Source: Rhodococcus koreensis
GTDB taxonomy: Bacteria > Actinomycetota > Actinomycetes > Mycobacteriales > Mycobacteriaceae
DNA length: 64,000 nt
Direction of reading: 5' to 3'
Assembly (NCBI RefSeq): GCF_900105905.1
Contig: NZ_FNSV01000005.1
Coordinates: 3,162,001-3,226,000, forward strand
Shown here: in pieces, positions 1 to 8,914 of the stretch
How positions within the stretch are numbered: position 1 is the first letter of the stretch
How the letters are laid out: every line of letters starts with the position of its first letter
Position numbers and translations under genes: made by a program
Notes under the pieces: model-generated
What the model was told of the DNA's origin: nothing
Seen by the model: only the letters and a program-made list of their open reading frames with translations
The model's database searches: none

Positions 1-996
1 GGGATCAATGTCGAGGAGCGATTCGCCGGTGGCGGAACCGACGACTTCCGTTTCAATGCCATCGTCATCGAGGAACTCTGCCGCGTCGGGGCGCCCGCCG
101 TCGTGATGGGCCTGGCCGGCATCAACGACCTCGTCACGCCCTACCTCGCCTCGCTCGCGAACGAGGAGCAGAAGCACCGATTCCTGACACCCCTGTGCAC
201 CGGCGAGAAGATCGGGGCGATCGCAATGACCGAGCCGGGCACGGGTAGCGACCTGGCCGCGATCTCCACGACCGCCGTCGTCGACGGCGACGACCTGGTC
301 CTGAACGGGACCAAGATCTTCATCAGCAACGGCATGCTCGCCGACTTCGTGATCGTCGTGGCCAAGACGGATCCGGCCGCGGGCAAGAAGGGCATGAGCC
401 TGCTGGTGGTCGAAGCCGGAATGGACGGATTCACCCGCAACGGCCCGCTGCACAAGGTCGGGCTGAGCGCCCAGGACACCGCCGAGCTCGTGTTCGACGA
501 CGTCCTCGTCCCCCGTGAGAACGTCCTCGGCGAACCGAACGCCGGCTTCGGCTACCTGCGCCACAATCTGCCTCAGGAGCGTCTCAGCGTGGCCGTCACG
601 TCCATGGCGTCGATGCGCCGCACGTTCGACCAGGCCCTGACGTACAGCTGCGACCGCACGGCGTTCGGCCGGAGGGTGGCCGACTTCCAGGCCAACCGCT
701 TCTACCTCGCGGAACTCGCCACCGAGATCGAGATCGCGCAGTGCTTCACGGACCGCTGCATCCTCGACGCCGCGCACGGCGCGCTCGACGAAGTGACCGC
801 CGCGATGGCGAAATGGTGGATCACCGAGCTGCAGCAGCGGGTCGTCCAGCGGGCGGTCCAACTACACGGCGGCTACGGGTACATGCGCGAGTACGACGTC
901 GCGCAGGACTACCTCGACTGCCGCGGCGGGCCGATCTACGCCGGCACCACCGAGATCATGAAGGAGATCATCGGGCGCAGGCTCACACGGTCCTGA
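1..996 (+). CDS. Acyl-CoA dehydrogenase, 5' end outside window
   Basis: The reading frame is open from base 1, so the N-terminus lies outside the window; about 331 residues are visible. The family fingerprint is clear: MTEPGTGSDL (FAD/substrate loop), RTAFGR, the LHGGYGYM motif and a C-terminal YAGTTEIMKEIIGR. The Glu of the medium-chain YEGT motif is Ala here, and a QERLSVA segment at about base 577 supplies a Glu in the place used by isovaleryl/long-chain enzymes, so that Glu is the likelier catalytic base. It should oxidise an acyl-CoA to the 2-enoyl-CoA using FAD and ETF. It precedes the transporter and CoA ligase genes, so a role on saturated phenylpropanoyl-CoAs is likely (inference). 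The RHA1 operon is described as couHTL; whether this gene is couH cannot be settled here. Confidence 0.93.
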   Translation, partial: GINVEERFAGGGTDDFRFNAIVIEELCRVGAPAVVMGLAGINDLVTPYLASLANEEQKHRFLTPLCTGEKIGAIAMTEPGTGSDLAAISTTAVVDGDDLVLNGTKIFISNGMLADFVIVVAKTDPAAGKKGMSLLVVEAGMDGFTRNGPLHKVGLSAQDTAELVFDDVLVPRENVLGEPNAGFGYLRHNLPQERLSVAVTSMASMRRTFDQALTYSCDRTAFGRRVADFQANRFYLAELATEIEIAQCFTDRCILDAAHGALDEVTAAMAKWWITELQQRVVQRAVQLHGGYGYMREYDVAQDYLDCRGGPIYAGTTEIMKEIIGRRLTRS

Positions 997-1087
997 CGGG
1001 TCCGATTGCCCGCGTGAATGATTCACGCGAGCCGCGGCCCCGGCGGCCGTCTGCGACCACGACCCCCGAAGCGTTGGCAATCTCTTC

Positions 1088-1104
1088 CATTGACAACTTC
1101 AATG
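1088..1104. promoter_or_regulatory. Candidate CouR (MarR) operator upstream of the transporter
   Basis: CATTGA-CAACT-TCAATG is a 6-bp inverted repeat with a 5-bp spacer, 73 bp upstream of the transporter start. The same ATTGA-N5-TCAAT core occurs at 9886-9902 in the regulator/SDR intergenic region. MarR proteins bind such short palindromes, so both are probably operators of the MarR gene at 9398-9838 (inference). Confidence 0.55.
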
Positions 1105-1177
1105 ATTAATGTTTAATTGTGATCCGCGCTACACATGCGCTCCGCTCTGTTGTCCCACGCTCGGCCAAGGAGTATCG

Positions 1178-2506
1178 ATGACGGTCACCGCCACCGCCGG
1201 CACCATGTCGGCCACCCGACGCAAGAAGGAAGTTCGCAGGGTGATCCTGTCGAGCTACCTGGGCAGCACCATCGAGTTCTACGACTTCCTGCTCTACGCC
1301 ACCGCGGCGTCCCTCGTCTTCGGCCCGGTGTTCTTCGCCGGCCTGGACCCGCTCGCCGCGACCATCGCGTCGATGGGAACATTCGCCGCCGGCTACGTCG
1401 CACGCCCGCTGGGCGGAATCCTCTTCGGCCACTTCGGCGACACCGTCGGCCGGAAGGCGATGCTGCTGATCTCCATGACCGTCATGGGGATCGCCTCGTT
1501 CGCGATCGGGCTCATTCCCCCGCCGGAGATGATCGGATCCTGGGCGGCGGTGCTTCTCGTCCTCCTCCGCGTCTGCCAGGGACTCGCCGTCGGCGGCGAA
1601 TGGGGTGGCGCAGCGCTGATGTCGCTCGAGCACGCCGAATCCGGCAAACGCGGCTTCGCCGCGGCGTTCACCAACGCGGGTGCGCCGACCGGTGCACTGC
1701 TCGGCACCCTCGCCCTGGCCGCCGTGTCCCTACTGCCCGACGAGCAGTTCCTGACGTGGGGCTGGCGCATTCCGTTCCTCATCTCGGCGCTCATGCTGGC
1801 CCTCGGCCTGTTCGTCCGGTCCAAGGTGTCGGAGAGCCCGCTGTTCACGGCGGCGCTGAAGGAATCGGCCCAGAAGGACACCACCCCGCCCATCGTCACC
1901 ATCCTGAAGCGGCCACGCGCGGTCGTCGTGGCGTCGATGAGCTGCATCGCGAGCTTCGGAATGCAGACCGCGTTCACCACTTTCGCCATCACGTACGCCG
2001 TGTCGAGCGGCGCCCCGCGGTCCGACGCGCTGCTGGCGTTCTCCTTCTGCCAGTTCTGTGCGATCTTCCTGGTTCTCGGATCGGCGCGGCTGTCCGACCG
2101 GATCGGCCGCCGACCCGTCATGCTCGCCGGTCTCGCGGCGATGATCCTCAGCGTCTACCCACTGTTCCTGCTGCTGGGCACGGGACAGTTCCCGTTCATC
2201 GCGCTCGCCTTCGTCGGGTACACCCTCTGCCACTCGGCCACCTACGGGCCGATGGCCGCATTCATCTCCGAGCAGTTCGGCACCCGCGCGCGCTACACCG
2301 GGGCGTCGCTCGGATACCAGCTGGCCACGCTCGTCGGCGCGGGATTCACCCCCGTCATCCTGGCGTCACTGTTTGCGTCGTCCGGCAAGTCGATCGTCCC
2401 GGTCGGGCTGTTCGTCATCGCACTGTGCGTGGTCAGCGCCGTCTTCCTTGTCGCGACGAAGGAAAGCAAGGACAACGACCTGAGCGCAGACACCCCGTCT
2501 GCCTGA
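1178..2506 (+). CDS. couT: MHS-family aromatic acid/proton symporter (CouT-like)
   Basis: A 442-residue major facilitator of the metabolite:H+ symporter family with about 12 hydrophobic segments. It opens with the family signature GSTIEFYDFLLYA and has the loop 2-3 motif GHFGDTVGRKA near residue 90 and again SDRIGRRP near residue 305. I chose ATG 1178 because AAGGAG lies 5 bases before it; the frame is open from 1109 but has no signal there. It lies 41 bases before the CoA ligase, and the pair matches the uptake-plus-activation genes of the Rhodococcus couHTL and corynebacterial phd clusters. Likely substrate: p-coumarate or related hydroxycinnamates (inference from context). Confidence 0.85.
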   Translation: MTVTATAGTMSATRRKKEVRRVILSSYLGSTIEFYDFLLYATAASLVFGPVFFAGLDPLAATIASMGTFAAGYVARPLGGILFGHFGDTVGRKAMLLISMTVMGIASFAIGLIPPPEMIGSWAAVLLVLLRVCQGLAVGGEWGGAALMSLEHAESGKRGFAAAFTNAGAPTGALLGTLALAAVSLLPDEQFLTWGWRIPFLISALMLALGLFVRSKVSESPLFTAALKESAQKDTTPPIVTILKRPRAVVVASMSCIASFGMQTAFTTFAITYAVSSGAPRSDALLAFSFCQFCAIFLVLGSARLSDRIGRRPVMLAGLAAMILSVYPLFLLLGTGQFPFIALAFVGYTLCHSATYGPMAAFISEQFGTRARYTGASLGYQLATLVGAGFTPVILASLFASSGKSIVPVGLFVIALCVVSAVFLVATKESKDNDLSADTPSA

Positions 2507-2547
2507 CACGAGCCCGAGAGTAGTTTCGAAGAGAACGAGGAGTCACC

Positions 2548-4086
2548 ATGGACAACGAAGGCATCGGCTCGTGGCTCGAGCGCCGCATCATCATGACGCC
2601 GGGGAACGAGGCGCTCGTCTTCGACGGACGAGCCGTCACCTACGAGGAGATGGCCCTGCGGACCCGCCGGCTCGCCCACGGCCTGCGCGCCCTCGGCGTC
2701 GGGAAGGGTGACTGCGTAGGCTTCTTCGGGTTCAACGACCCCGCGGCGCTCGAGGTGATGTTCGCGGCCGGGCTGCTCGGCGCCACGTATCTCCCACTCA
2801 ACGCTCGTCTCACCGCCGAGGAAGCGCGCTACGTTCTCGGCGATTCACGCTGCACCACAGTGATCTTCGGCACTCAGCAGGCCGACGTCGCGCAGGAGCT
2901 GGCGCAGTCGGAGTCCCCGGTCACCACCTGGATCGGGCTGACCGACTCGTGGTCCGCCCACACCTACGAGAGTGTGCGCGCCGGGCAGCCCGACACCCGC
3001 ATCGACGAGCAGGTGGGTCTCGACGACCTGTCGGTGCTCATGTACTCGTCGGGCACCACCGGCGCACCGAAGGGCGTCATGCTCAGCCACGGAAACATGC
3101 TGTGGAACGCCATGAACCAGCTTCTCGCCCAGGACATGACGTCCAAGGAACGCACGCTGTCGGTGGCGCCGCTGTTCCACATCGGCGGTATCGGCGGAGC
3201 CGTCACACCGACCCTGCTGTCCGGGGGCACCGTCGTGCTACTGCGCAAGTTCGACGCCGGCGCCGTTCTCGACACGATCGAGAAGGAACGCATCACCACG
3301 TTCTTCGCGGTCCCCACGATGATCCAGGAACTCTGGCACCACCCCCGGTTCGCGGGCGCCGACCTGTCCAGCCTGCGGGCCATCTGCGTCGCCGGGGCTC
3401 CCCTGCCCGAAGCGCTGATCTCGCCGTGGCAGGAACGCGGCGTCGCGATCGCGCAGGCGTACGGTCTGACGGAAACCGCGCCGTCGGTGACCATGCTGTC
3501 GGGGGACGACGTCCGCGCGAAGGTCGGATCCGCAGGCAAGCGAACGTTCTTCACCGACGTCGACGTCGTCCGCCCCGACGGGTCGAGCGCCGAACCGAAC
3601 GAGGTCGGTGAGATCGTCGCGAAGGGGCCGAACGTGATGCTCGGCTACCTGAATCAGCCCGAGGCGACCGCCCGCACCATCGTGAACGGCTGGCTGCACA
3701 CCGGCGACGCCGGCTACTTCGACGACGACGGCTTCCTCTTCATCTGCGACCGCTACAAGGACATGTACATCTCGGGCGGCGAGAACGTCTACCCCGCCGA
3801 GGTCGAGGCGGCGCTGCTGAAGCTGGACGGCGTCCGGGAGGCGGCGGTGATCGGCGTCCCGCACGAGAAGTGGGGCGAGACCGGCATGGCCTTCGTCGTC
3901 GCCGCCGACGGCACCGCCCTCGACGAGGACACGGTGCGCGCCCGGCTGCGAGAGAAGCTCGCGGGGTTCAAGATTCCCACGTTCATTCGGATCGCGGAGG
4001 GACTCCCCCGCACCGCGACCGGCAAGATCCGCAAACCAGACCTGCGAACCTCCGCCCGTGAGTACTTGTTAACGTCCCGCGGTTGA
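2548..4086 (+). CDS. couL: p-Hydroxycinnamoyl-CoA ligase (CouL-like), ANL superfamily
   Basis: A 512-residue adenylate-forming ligase that would convert a carboxylic acid, ATP and CoA to acyl-CoA, AMP and PPi. Motifs visible: P-loop YSSGTTGAPKG near residue 168, AYGLTETAP near 307, the HTGDAGYFDDDG hinge region and the C-terminal TGKIRK with the catalytic Lys near 493. GAGGAG sits before ATG 2548. Genes on both sides match the hydroxycinnamate pathway characterised in R. jostii RHA1, where CouL starts catabolism. Oddity: the last codons (REYLLTSRG) and the stop are read from a hairpin-forming palindrome (4055-4100), so the natural C-terminus seems to have been set by that repeat. Confidence 0.85.
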   Translation: MDNEGIGSWLERRIIMTPGNEALVFDGRAVTYEEMALRTRRLAHGLRALGVGKGDCVGFFGFNDPAALEVMFAAGLLGATYLPLNARLTAEEARYVLGDSRCTTVIFGTQQADVAQELAQSESPVTTWIGLTDSWSAHTYESVRAGQPDTRIDEQVGLDDLSVLMYSSGTTGAPKGVMLSHGNMLWNAMNQLLAQDMTSKERTLSVAPLFHIGGIGGAVTPTLLSGGTVVLLRKFDAGAVLDTIEKERITTFFAVPTMIQELWHHPRFAGADLSSLRAICVAGAPLPEALISPWQERGVAIAQAYGLTETAPSVTMLSGDDVRAKVGSAGKRTFFTDVDVVRPDGSSAEPNEVGEIVAKGPNVMLGYLNQPEATARTIVNGWLHTGDAGYFDDDGFLFICDRYKDMYISGGENVYPAEVEAALLKLDGVREAAVIGVPHEKWGETGMAFVVAADGTALDEDTVRARLREKLAGFKIPTFIRIAEGLPRTATGKIRKPDLRTSAREYLLTSRG

Positions 4087-4100
4087 CAAGTACTCACGGG
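4055..4100. repeat. Palindromic hairpin repeat, copy 1 (3' end of CoA ligase gene)
   Basis: Left arm CCCGTGAGTACTTGTTAAC (4055-4073), loop GTCCCGCG, right arm 4082-4100, giving a 19-bp stem with one G.T pair. The ligase stop codon (4084-4086) lies inside the right arm. A second near-identical copy lies at 4686-4729 and a third, split by an IS, at 12249-12267 plus 14081-14096. All lie at gene 3' ends, which suits a terminator or REP-like role. The right arm also holds TTGACA (4083-4088), which may serve as a -35 box for the next gene. Confidence 0.85.
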
Positions 4101-4115
4101 CGGTAGCATTTCAGG

Positions 4116-4691
4116 GTGAAGCACATCGGGATCGTGTTGTTCGACGGCGTCGAGGAATTGGACGCCGTCGGACCGTGGGAGGTGCTGTCCGCGTGGACGC
4201 GGATGTACCCGGACGACGGCTACGCGGTGTTCTGCCTGTCCGCATCGGGTGGGAGTGTGCAGTGCGCCAAGGGGCTCGTCCTGGGCGCGCATCATTCCTA
4301 CGCCGACGCCCCGCCGCTCGACGTCCTGATCCACCCGGGCGGCCAGGGCACGCGTCCGCAGCTGCTCGACGACGCCCATCTCGGCTGGGTCCGCAGGCTG
4401 CGCGCCGAGGTTCCGTTGATGGCCAGCGTGTGCACGGGTTCCCTGGTCTACGCGAAAGCCGGCCTGCTGAACGGCAGGCCGGCGACGACGCATTGGGCGT
4501 CACTGGGTTTGCTGGCGGAGATCGACCCGAGCATCGTCGTGCGGCCGGACGACCGGTTCGTCGACGACGGCGACGTGATCACCTCGGCCGGTGTGTCCGC
4601 GGGCATCGACATGGCTTTGCACCTCGTCGCCCGCTTCGCCGGAGCGGAGCGGGCGCGCGAGGTGCGTCGCTACATCCAGTATGAGCCGTGA
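4116..4691 (+). CDS. DJ-1/PfpI (class I glutamine amidotransferase-like) protein
   Basis: A 191-residue single-domain protein of the DJ-1/ThiJ/PfpI superfamily. The nucleophile elbow ASVCTGSLVYAKAGLL carries the conserved Cys near residue 109, and the N-terminal GIVLFDGVEELDAVGPWEV is the usual first strand/helix with its Glu. It resembles the isonitrile-hydratase and AraC-N-terminal subgroup, but no AraC HTH is present, so it is an enzyme or chaperone rather than a regulator. It starts at GTG 4116 with no visible Shine-Dalgarno and only 15 bases after the upstream palindrome, so it may be leaderless. Its TGA is the first part of palindrome copy 2. Its role in the pathway is unknown. Confidence 0.8.
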   Translation: MKHIGIVLFDGVEELDAVGPWEVLSAWTRMYPDDGYAVFCLSASGGSVQCAKGLVLGAHHSYADAPPLDVLIHPGGQGTRPQLLDDAHLGWVRRLRAEVPLMASVCTGSLVYAKAGLLNGRPATTHWASLGLLAEIDPSIVVRPDDRFVDDGDVITSAGVSAGIDMALHLVARFAGAERAREVRRYIQYEP

Positions 4692-4729
4692 GTACTTGTC
4701 AACGTCCCGCGGTTGACAAGTACTCACGG
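4686..4729. terminator. Palindromic hairpin repeat, copy 2, between convergent genes
   Basis: A perfect 18-bp stem (arms 4686-4703 and 4712-4729) with an 8-base loop, between the convergent DJ-1 (stop 4691) and CocE (stop 4735) genes. That placement suggests a bidirectional terminator. There is no U-tract, so this is a structure-based call. Confidence 0.7.
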
Positions 4730-4734
4730 GTGCG

Positions 4735-6504
4735 TCAGCGCACGACCGGCAGCGACACCCTGCTGGGGTACCGTGCCCCGGTGTGCACGCGCTGGTGGGC
4801 GACCACGAATTCCGCTGATTCGTAGGCGGATTCGCCGGTGTTGAGGTTGCGGTCCCACCGCGGATGGTTGCTGGACGTCACCTGGACGCGGATCCGCTCA
4901 CCGGGCTGGAACGTGACGGCCGTGGACCACAGGTCGATCGCGTACTCGTACACCTCCCCGGGCTCGAGCAGGCTCTGCTCGGCGGACGTGTACGCCCCAG
5001 GGGTTCGGTAGGAGTCGCGGTAGCGGGCCCGCACGATGCCGTCGGTGAGGGTGATCGACGTCCCGTCCGTCGTGACGCGGCACAGCCTGACGACGAAGTC
5101 GGTGTCGACGGCACTCGACGACGCGAACAGTGTCGCGGACACCCGGCCGATCACGGTCAACGGCTCGGTGAGGACCTCGCCGGTGAACACGAGGACGTCG
5201 TCGCGGGATTCGACCCGGCTCTGTTCCAGTGCGCCGGGTGCGAACGTTCCCGGCATCATCGTCGCCCCACCGACCGTCGGTACCGGATCCGCCGGGTCGT
5301 AGTCGTAGTCGACGCGACCTTCCATCTGCTCTGCTTCCGCGGCGAGGGTTCCACCGGGAGCGAGGAACAGGTCCGCGGTGCGGGTGGGCTCCGGGAAGCG
5401 GTCGTACGTCCGCCACCGGTTCTCCCCCATCACGAATATCCGGACCCGCGGCAGGTCGGGTTCCTCGTCGCCAAGCACCGCCGCGTACCACTGCGCGTGC
5501 ACCGACGACAGGTCCTGACCCGAGTCGAGCACCGCCTGGTTGGCAGGACTGCCGAACACCACCGACCCACCCAGCCCGGAGAAGTTGGTGTGACTCCACG
5601 GACCCAGAATCAGGTACGGCGCGGGAGCCGCACCGGAATCGCTGTGGGCGAGTTGGCCGAAGTACTGGTCGAGGGTGCTGTTGACGAAGATGTCGTACCA
5701 GCCGCCGATGTGCAGCGTGGGGAGGTCGACGGCCCGGTCGCCGGCGCTGTCCCACAGGTCGCGGCTGGGGTGGTCGATCGGGAATCCGAGCGATTCGACG
5801 ATCGGCGACGCGAAGAACGCGGGGGCATCGGCAGCCAGGTCGCGCAGGGGCAGGGCGTCGAAGTACGCGTCCTCGGACATCGCCCGATCGATCCGCGCCC
5901 ACGACGCCCATTCGCGTTCTGCGCGTGCCGGATCCGTGCGGGACAGTTTCGCGATCTCGGCCGGCCCTGCCGACAGGTGCCCCCATCCGAGCCGGGCGCC
6001 GAATTCGACCGCGCCCCCGCGCACGAGCCCGCCGGACCGCGCGTTGCCGCCTGCCGAGATTCCCGGGGCGATGCCGCGCAGGGCGGGTGGCTTCTCCTGG
6101 GCTGCGCGCCACTGCGTTTCGGCGAAGTACGACCTTCCCCACATGCCGACGGCTCCGGTCGAGTACGGCAGTTCGGCGGCCCACTGCACGGTGTCGTAGC
6201 CGTCCGGGCCTTCGTTCTCGGACGGCACGAACTCACCGTCGGAGCCGAACCGGCCGCGGACGTCCTGCATGATCACCACGAATCCGCCGGCCGCGACCGT
6301 GGTGGGGTTGAGGTAGCCGGAGTTGACGGACAGGTCGCGGCCGTACGGGGTGCGGGTGAGCAGCACCGGGAAGCTGCCGCTGATATTCGGGCGGTAGACG
6401 GTCGAGCGCAGGACGACGCCGTCCCGCATCGTCGCCTCGACATCGTTCTCGATCAGTACATCGTGTTTCACAGGTTCGGTCGCTTTCGACGGGAGGTGGG
6501 TCAT
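4735..6504 (-). CDS. CocE/NonD-family (X-Pro dipeptidyl-peptidase S15-type) esterase
   Basis: A 589-residue alpha/beta hydrolase with the cocaine-esterase layout: nucleophile region GMWGRSYFAETQW with Ser near residue 117, a helical cap, GPWSHTNFSG carrying the likely catalytic His, and a C-terminal jelly-roll domain (about 370-589). It probably hydrolyses an ester or amide of an aromatic acid. The ATG at 6504 overlaps the TGA of the upstream transporter by 4 bases, so the two are translationally coupled. Transporter plus esterase suggests uptake and hydrolysis of an aromatic ester that could feed the neighbouring CoA-ligase pathway (inference). Confidence 0.88.
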   Translation of the reverse strand: MTHLPSKATEPVKHDVLIENDVEATMRDGVVLRSTVYRPNISGSFPVLLTRTPYGRDLSVNSGYLNPTTVAAGGFVVIMQDVRGRFGSDGEFVPSENEGPDGYDTVQWAAELPYSTGAVGMWGRSYFAETQWRAAQEKPPALRGIAPGISAGGNARSGGLVRGGAVEFGARLGWGHLSAGPAEIAKLSRTDPARAEREWASWARIDRAMSEDAYFDALPLRDLAADAPAFFASPIVESLGFPIDHPSRDLWDSAGDRAVDLPTLHIGGWYDIFVNSTLDQYFGQLAHSDSGAAPAPYLILGPWSHTNFSGLGGSVVFGSPANQAVLDSGQDLSSVHAQWYAAVLGDEEPDLPRVRIFVMGENRWRTYDRFPEPTRTADLFLAPGGTLAAEAEQMEGRVDYDYDPADPVPTVGGATMMPGTFAPGALEQSRVESRDDVLVFTGEVLTEPLTVIGRVSATLFASSSAVDTDFVVRLCRVTTDGTSITLTDGIVRARYRDSYRTPGAYTSAEQSLLEPGEVYEYAIDLWSTAVTFQPGERIRVQVTSSNHPRWDRNLNTGESAYESAEFVVAHQRVHTGARYPSRVSLPVVR

Positions 6505-7826
6505 TTGCCGAGGTCGGTGGTGCTGGTCCGGTAGGTTTCGCGGACCGTGAGGGTGGTGAGCGCGCTGACCAGGCAGCAGCCCGCGGTGAACGCGGCCACC
6601 GGTATCCAGCCGTCCGGTCCTGGCCGGACGAGGGTCGCGGCGATGGTGGGGGCGAATCCGGTGGCCACCAGGGCCAGCTGTCCGGAGATCGCCATGCCCG
6701 AGTACCGGATGCGCGTCTCGAACATCTCGGCGTACAGGGCGGGGCCGATGGCATTGACGAGCGAGTAGCCGACCACCATCACGATGCACGCGGTGATCAG
6801 GATCAGGACGGTCGAACGCTGGCTGATCGCCCAGAAGAACCCGGAGATGGAGACTGCGCAGACGAGGTTGCCGGTGATGAAGACCGGTTTGCGGCCGATC
6901 CGGTCGGCGAGGATCCCGGCGGCGGGTTGCGCGACGAGGGCGAGCGCGGCGGTGAGGACGGTGGCTCCCACCATGACGGTCCGGGACACACCGGCCTCGT
7001 GGGTGCCCCACGCGAGGGCGAAGGCGCTGAAGATGGTGGACACCACCGCGAACAGTCCGCAGCCCACGACCCGCAGCACGCTCGGCCAGTGGTCGCGGAA
7101 GATCACCTTCGCCGGCATCTCCGTCGGCCCGTCGGTGGACACGGCCTCCTCGAACACCTCGCTCTCGGGCAGCATCCGGCGGATCACGAGGCCGGCGAGT
7201 GCGACGAACATGCTGAGCAGGAACGGGATACGCCATCCCCAGTCGAGGAAGGCGTCCTCGGGCAGTCCGGAGAACACGAGGACCACCAGCGATGCCAGCA
7301 GCATGCCGGCGGCCGCACCGGTGTTCACCCAGCTCGCCGCGAGCGCGCGGCGGCCTGCGGGTGCGTGTTCGAGGGCCAGGGACGCCGCTCCCGCCGACTC
7401 GCCGGCCGCCGACGCGCCCTGGACGGCCCGGAGCAGGACCAGCAGGATCGGCGCCGCGACGCCGATCGCCCCGTAGGTGGGTAGGCAACCGATGAGGGAC
7501 GTGGCCACGCCCATCATCACGAGCGTCACCACCAGCATCCGCTTGCGTCCGAGCGTGTCCCCGAAGTGCCCGAAGACGAGGGCCGCGAGCGGCCGGACGA
7601 CGTACCCGATCCCGATGGTCGCCATCGACACGATGGTCCCCCAGAACGAACCGAGATCCGGGAAGAACAGGGTGTTGAACGCGAGCGCGGAGAAGGAGGC
7701 GTAGATGAAGAAGTCGTAGTACTCGAGTGTGCTGCCCACGAAGGAGGCCAGGGCGGCCCGGCGCGCGTGGGGCGACCGGGCGCTCGTGTCGGCGCGTGCG
7801 ACGCGGCCGTCGAATGTGGAAGTCAT
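6501..7826 (-). CDS. MHS-family major facilitator transporter
   Basis: A 441-residue MFS protein of the metabolite:H+ symporter family: GSTLEYYDFFIYASFSAL at the start of helix 1 and GHFGDTLGRKRMLV between helices 2 and 3, repeated as ADRIGRKPVF in the second half. It is the first gene of a two-gene unit with the CocE-type esterase. The 176 bases upstream (7827-8002) hold its promoter. The LysR gene ends there, so the LysR protein may regulate this unit. Substrate unknown, likely an aromatic or carboxylic compound. Confidence 0.87.
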   Translation of the reverse strand: MTSTFDGRVARADTSARSPHARRAALASFVGSTLEYYDFFIYASFSALAFNTLFFPDLGSFWGTIVSMATIGIGYVVRPLAALVFGHFGDTLGRKRMLVVTLVMMGVATSLIGCLPTYGAIGVAAPILLVLLRAVQGASAAGESAGAASLALEHAPAGRRALAASWVNTGAAAGMLLASLVVLVFSGLPEDAFLDWGWRIPFLLSMFVALAGLVIRRMLPESEVFEEAVSTDGPTEMPAKVIFRDHWPSVLRVVGCGLFAVVSTIFSAFALAWGTHEAGVSRTVMVGATVLTAALALVAQPAAGILADRIGRKPVFITGNLVCAVSISGFFWAISQRSTVLILITACIVMVVGYSLVNAIGPALYAEMFETRIRYSGMAISGQLALVATGFAPTIAATLVRPGPDGWIPVAAFTAGCCLVSALTTLTVRETYRTSTTDLGK

Positions 7827-8002
7827 GTGGTTCCTACCTGAAAGTGAAGGGCTTCCGGGAGTTCGGAGAGGCCTCGAGGTGGGGGCGACACCGGGGATCG
7901 GAAGTTGTCCAGGTCACATCCGTTGCCGCCGAGGGAGACTCTGCCAAAGAAACCGATCACCGTCCAAGAGCAGTATCGGCAGTGATTGATAACCGATCTT
8001 TA

Positions 8003-8908
8003 TTACTCGTCGGAGACGGCGCCCGGCGTCGGCAGCACCTCGGCGGCGAGGTCGAGAACCGTCTGCACGACGGGCGACACGGGACGGTCCGACCAGGCCA
8101 GCGCCGCCCGGACTTCGAATCGACCGGCGTCGAGGGGGATCAGCACCACCCGGTTGGGATACGTCTGCACGTCACCGGGCACGAGCGCGACGCCGACCCC
8201 CGCCGCGACGAGGGCGGTCAGGACGATGCCGTCGGTGGTCTCCTGCACGATGTTCGGGGTGAACCCGGCATCCCGGCACGCGGCGAGCAGATCCCGGCGG
8301 AGCGTGGATCCGGTGGCGGCGGGATTCGCGACGAACGCCTCCTCGCGCAGTTCCGCGAGATCGATCGACTCCCGTTCGGCGAGTGGGTGATCGCTCGGGA
8401 GCAGCGCACTGAGGTACTCCACCGAGATCTGCCGCGTGAGCACGTGGGGGTGCGAGACCGCGTCCGACACGATCCCGAGGTCCAGTTGCCCCTCCCAGAT
8501 CTCGTCGAGGATCTGCCCGCTCACCGTCGCCCCCTCGAGGACGAGGTCGATCAGGGGATACCGTCGGCGCACCGACCTTGCCAGAGAGGACAATTCGGTC
8601 TGCCCGTAGGCCCCGCTGAAGCCGACCCGGACGCGGCCCTCGACCTTCGGATCCGCGATCACCGCGGCATCGACGGCGCGGTCGATGCCGGCGAGGGCGT
8701 CCTTGCACGGTTGCAGGAATCGCTCGCCCGCCGCGGTGAGCCGGACCGAGCGCGTGGTGCGGTCGAACAGTTTCACACCGAGACGCTTCTCGAGTTGCTG
8801 CACCTGCTGGCTCACCGCCGGTTGCGCAATGTGCAGCACCTCGGCGGCCCGGCCGTAGTTGAGTTCCTCGGCGACCGCCACGAACGACTTCATCCAGCGG
8901 ATTTCCAC
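8003..8908 (-). CDS. LysR-family transcriptional regulator
   Basis: A 301-residue LysR-type regulator. The N-terminal winged HTH (about 1-60) reads MEIRWMKSFVAVAEELNYGRAAEVLHIAQPAVSQQVQQLE (shown here only as a landmark: EELNYGRAAEVL then QPAVSQQVQQLE), followed by a periplasmic-binding-like effector domain (about 90-295). It starts at GTG 8908, six bases after the DUF3237 stop, so it is the third gene of a MarR-DUF3237-LysR run. Its target is probably the transporter/esterase pair just downstream of it, by proximity. Confidence 0.87.
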   Translation of the reverse strand: MEIRWMKSFVAVAEELNYGRAAEVLHIAQPAVSQQVQQLEKRLGVKLFDRTTRSVRLTAAGERFLQPCKDALAGIDRAVDAAVIADPKVEGRVRVGFSGAYGQTELSSLARSVRRRYPLIDLVLEGATVSGQILDEIWEGQLDLGIVSDAVSHPHVLTRQISVEYLSALLPSDHPLAERESIDLAELREEAFVANPAATGSTLRRDLLAACRDAGFTPNIVQETTDGIVLTALVAAGVGVALVPGDVQTYPNRVVLIPLDAGRFEVRAALAWSDRPVSPVVQTVLDLAAEVLPTPGAVSDE

Positions 8909-8914
8909 GGCAGG

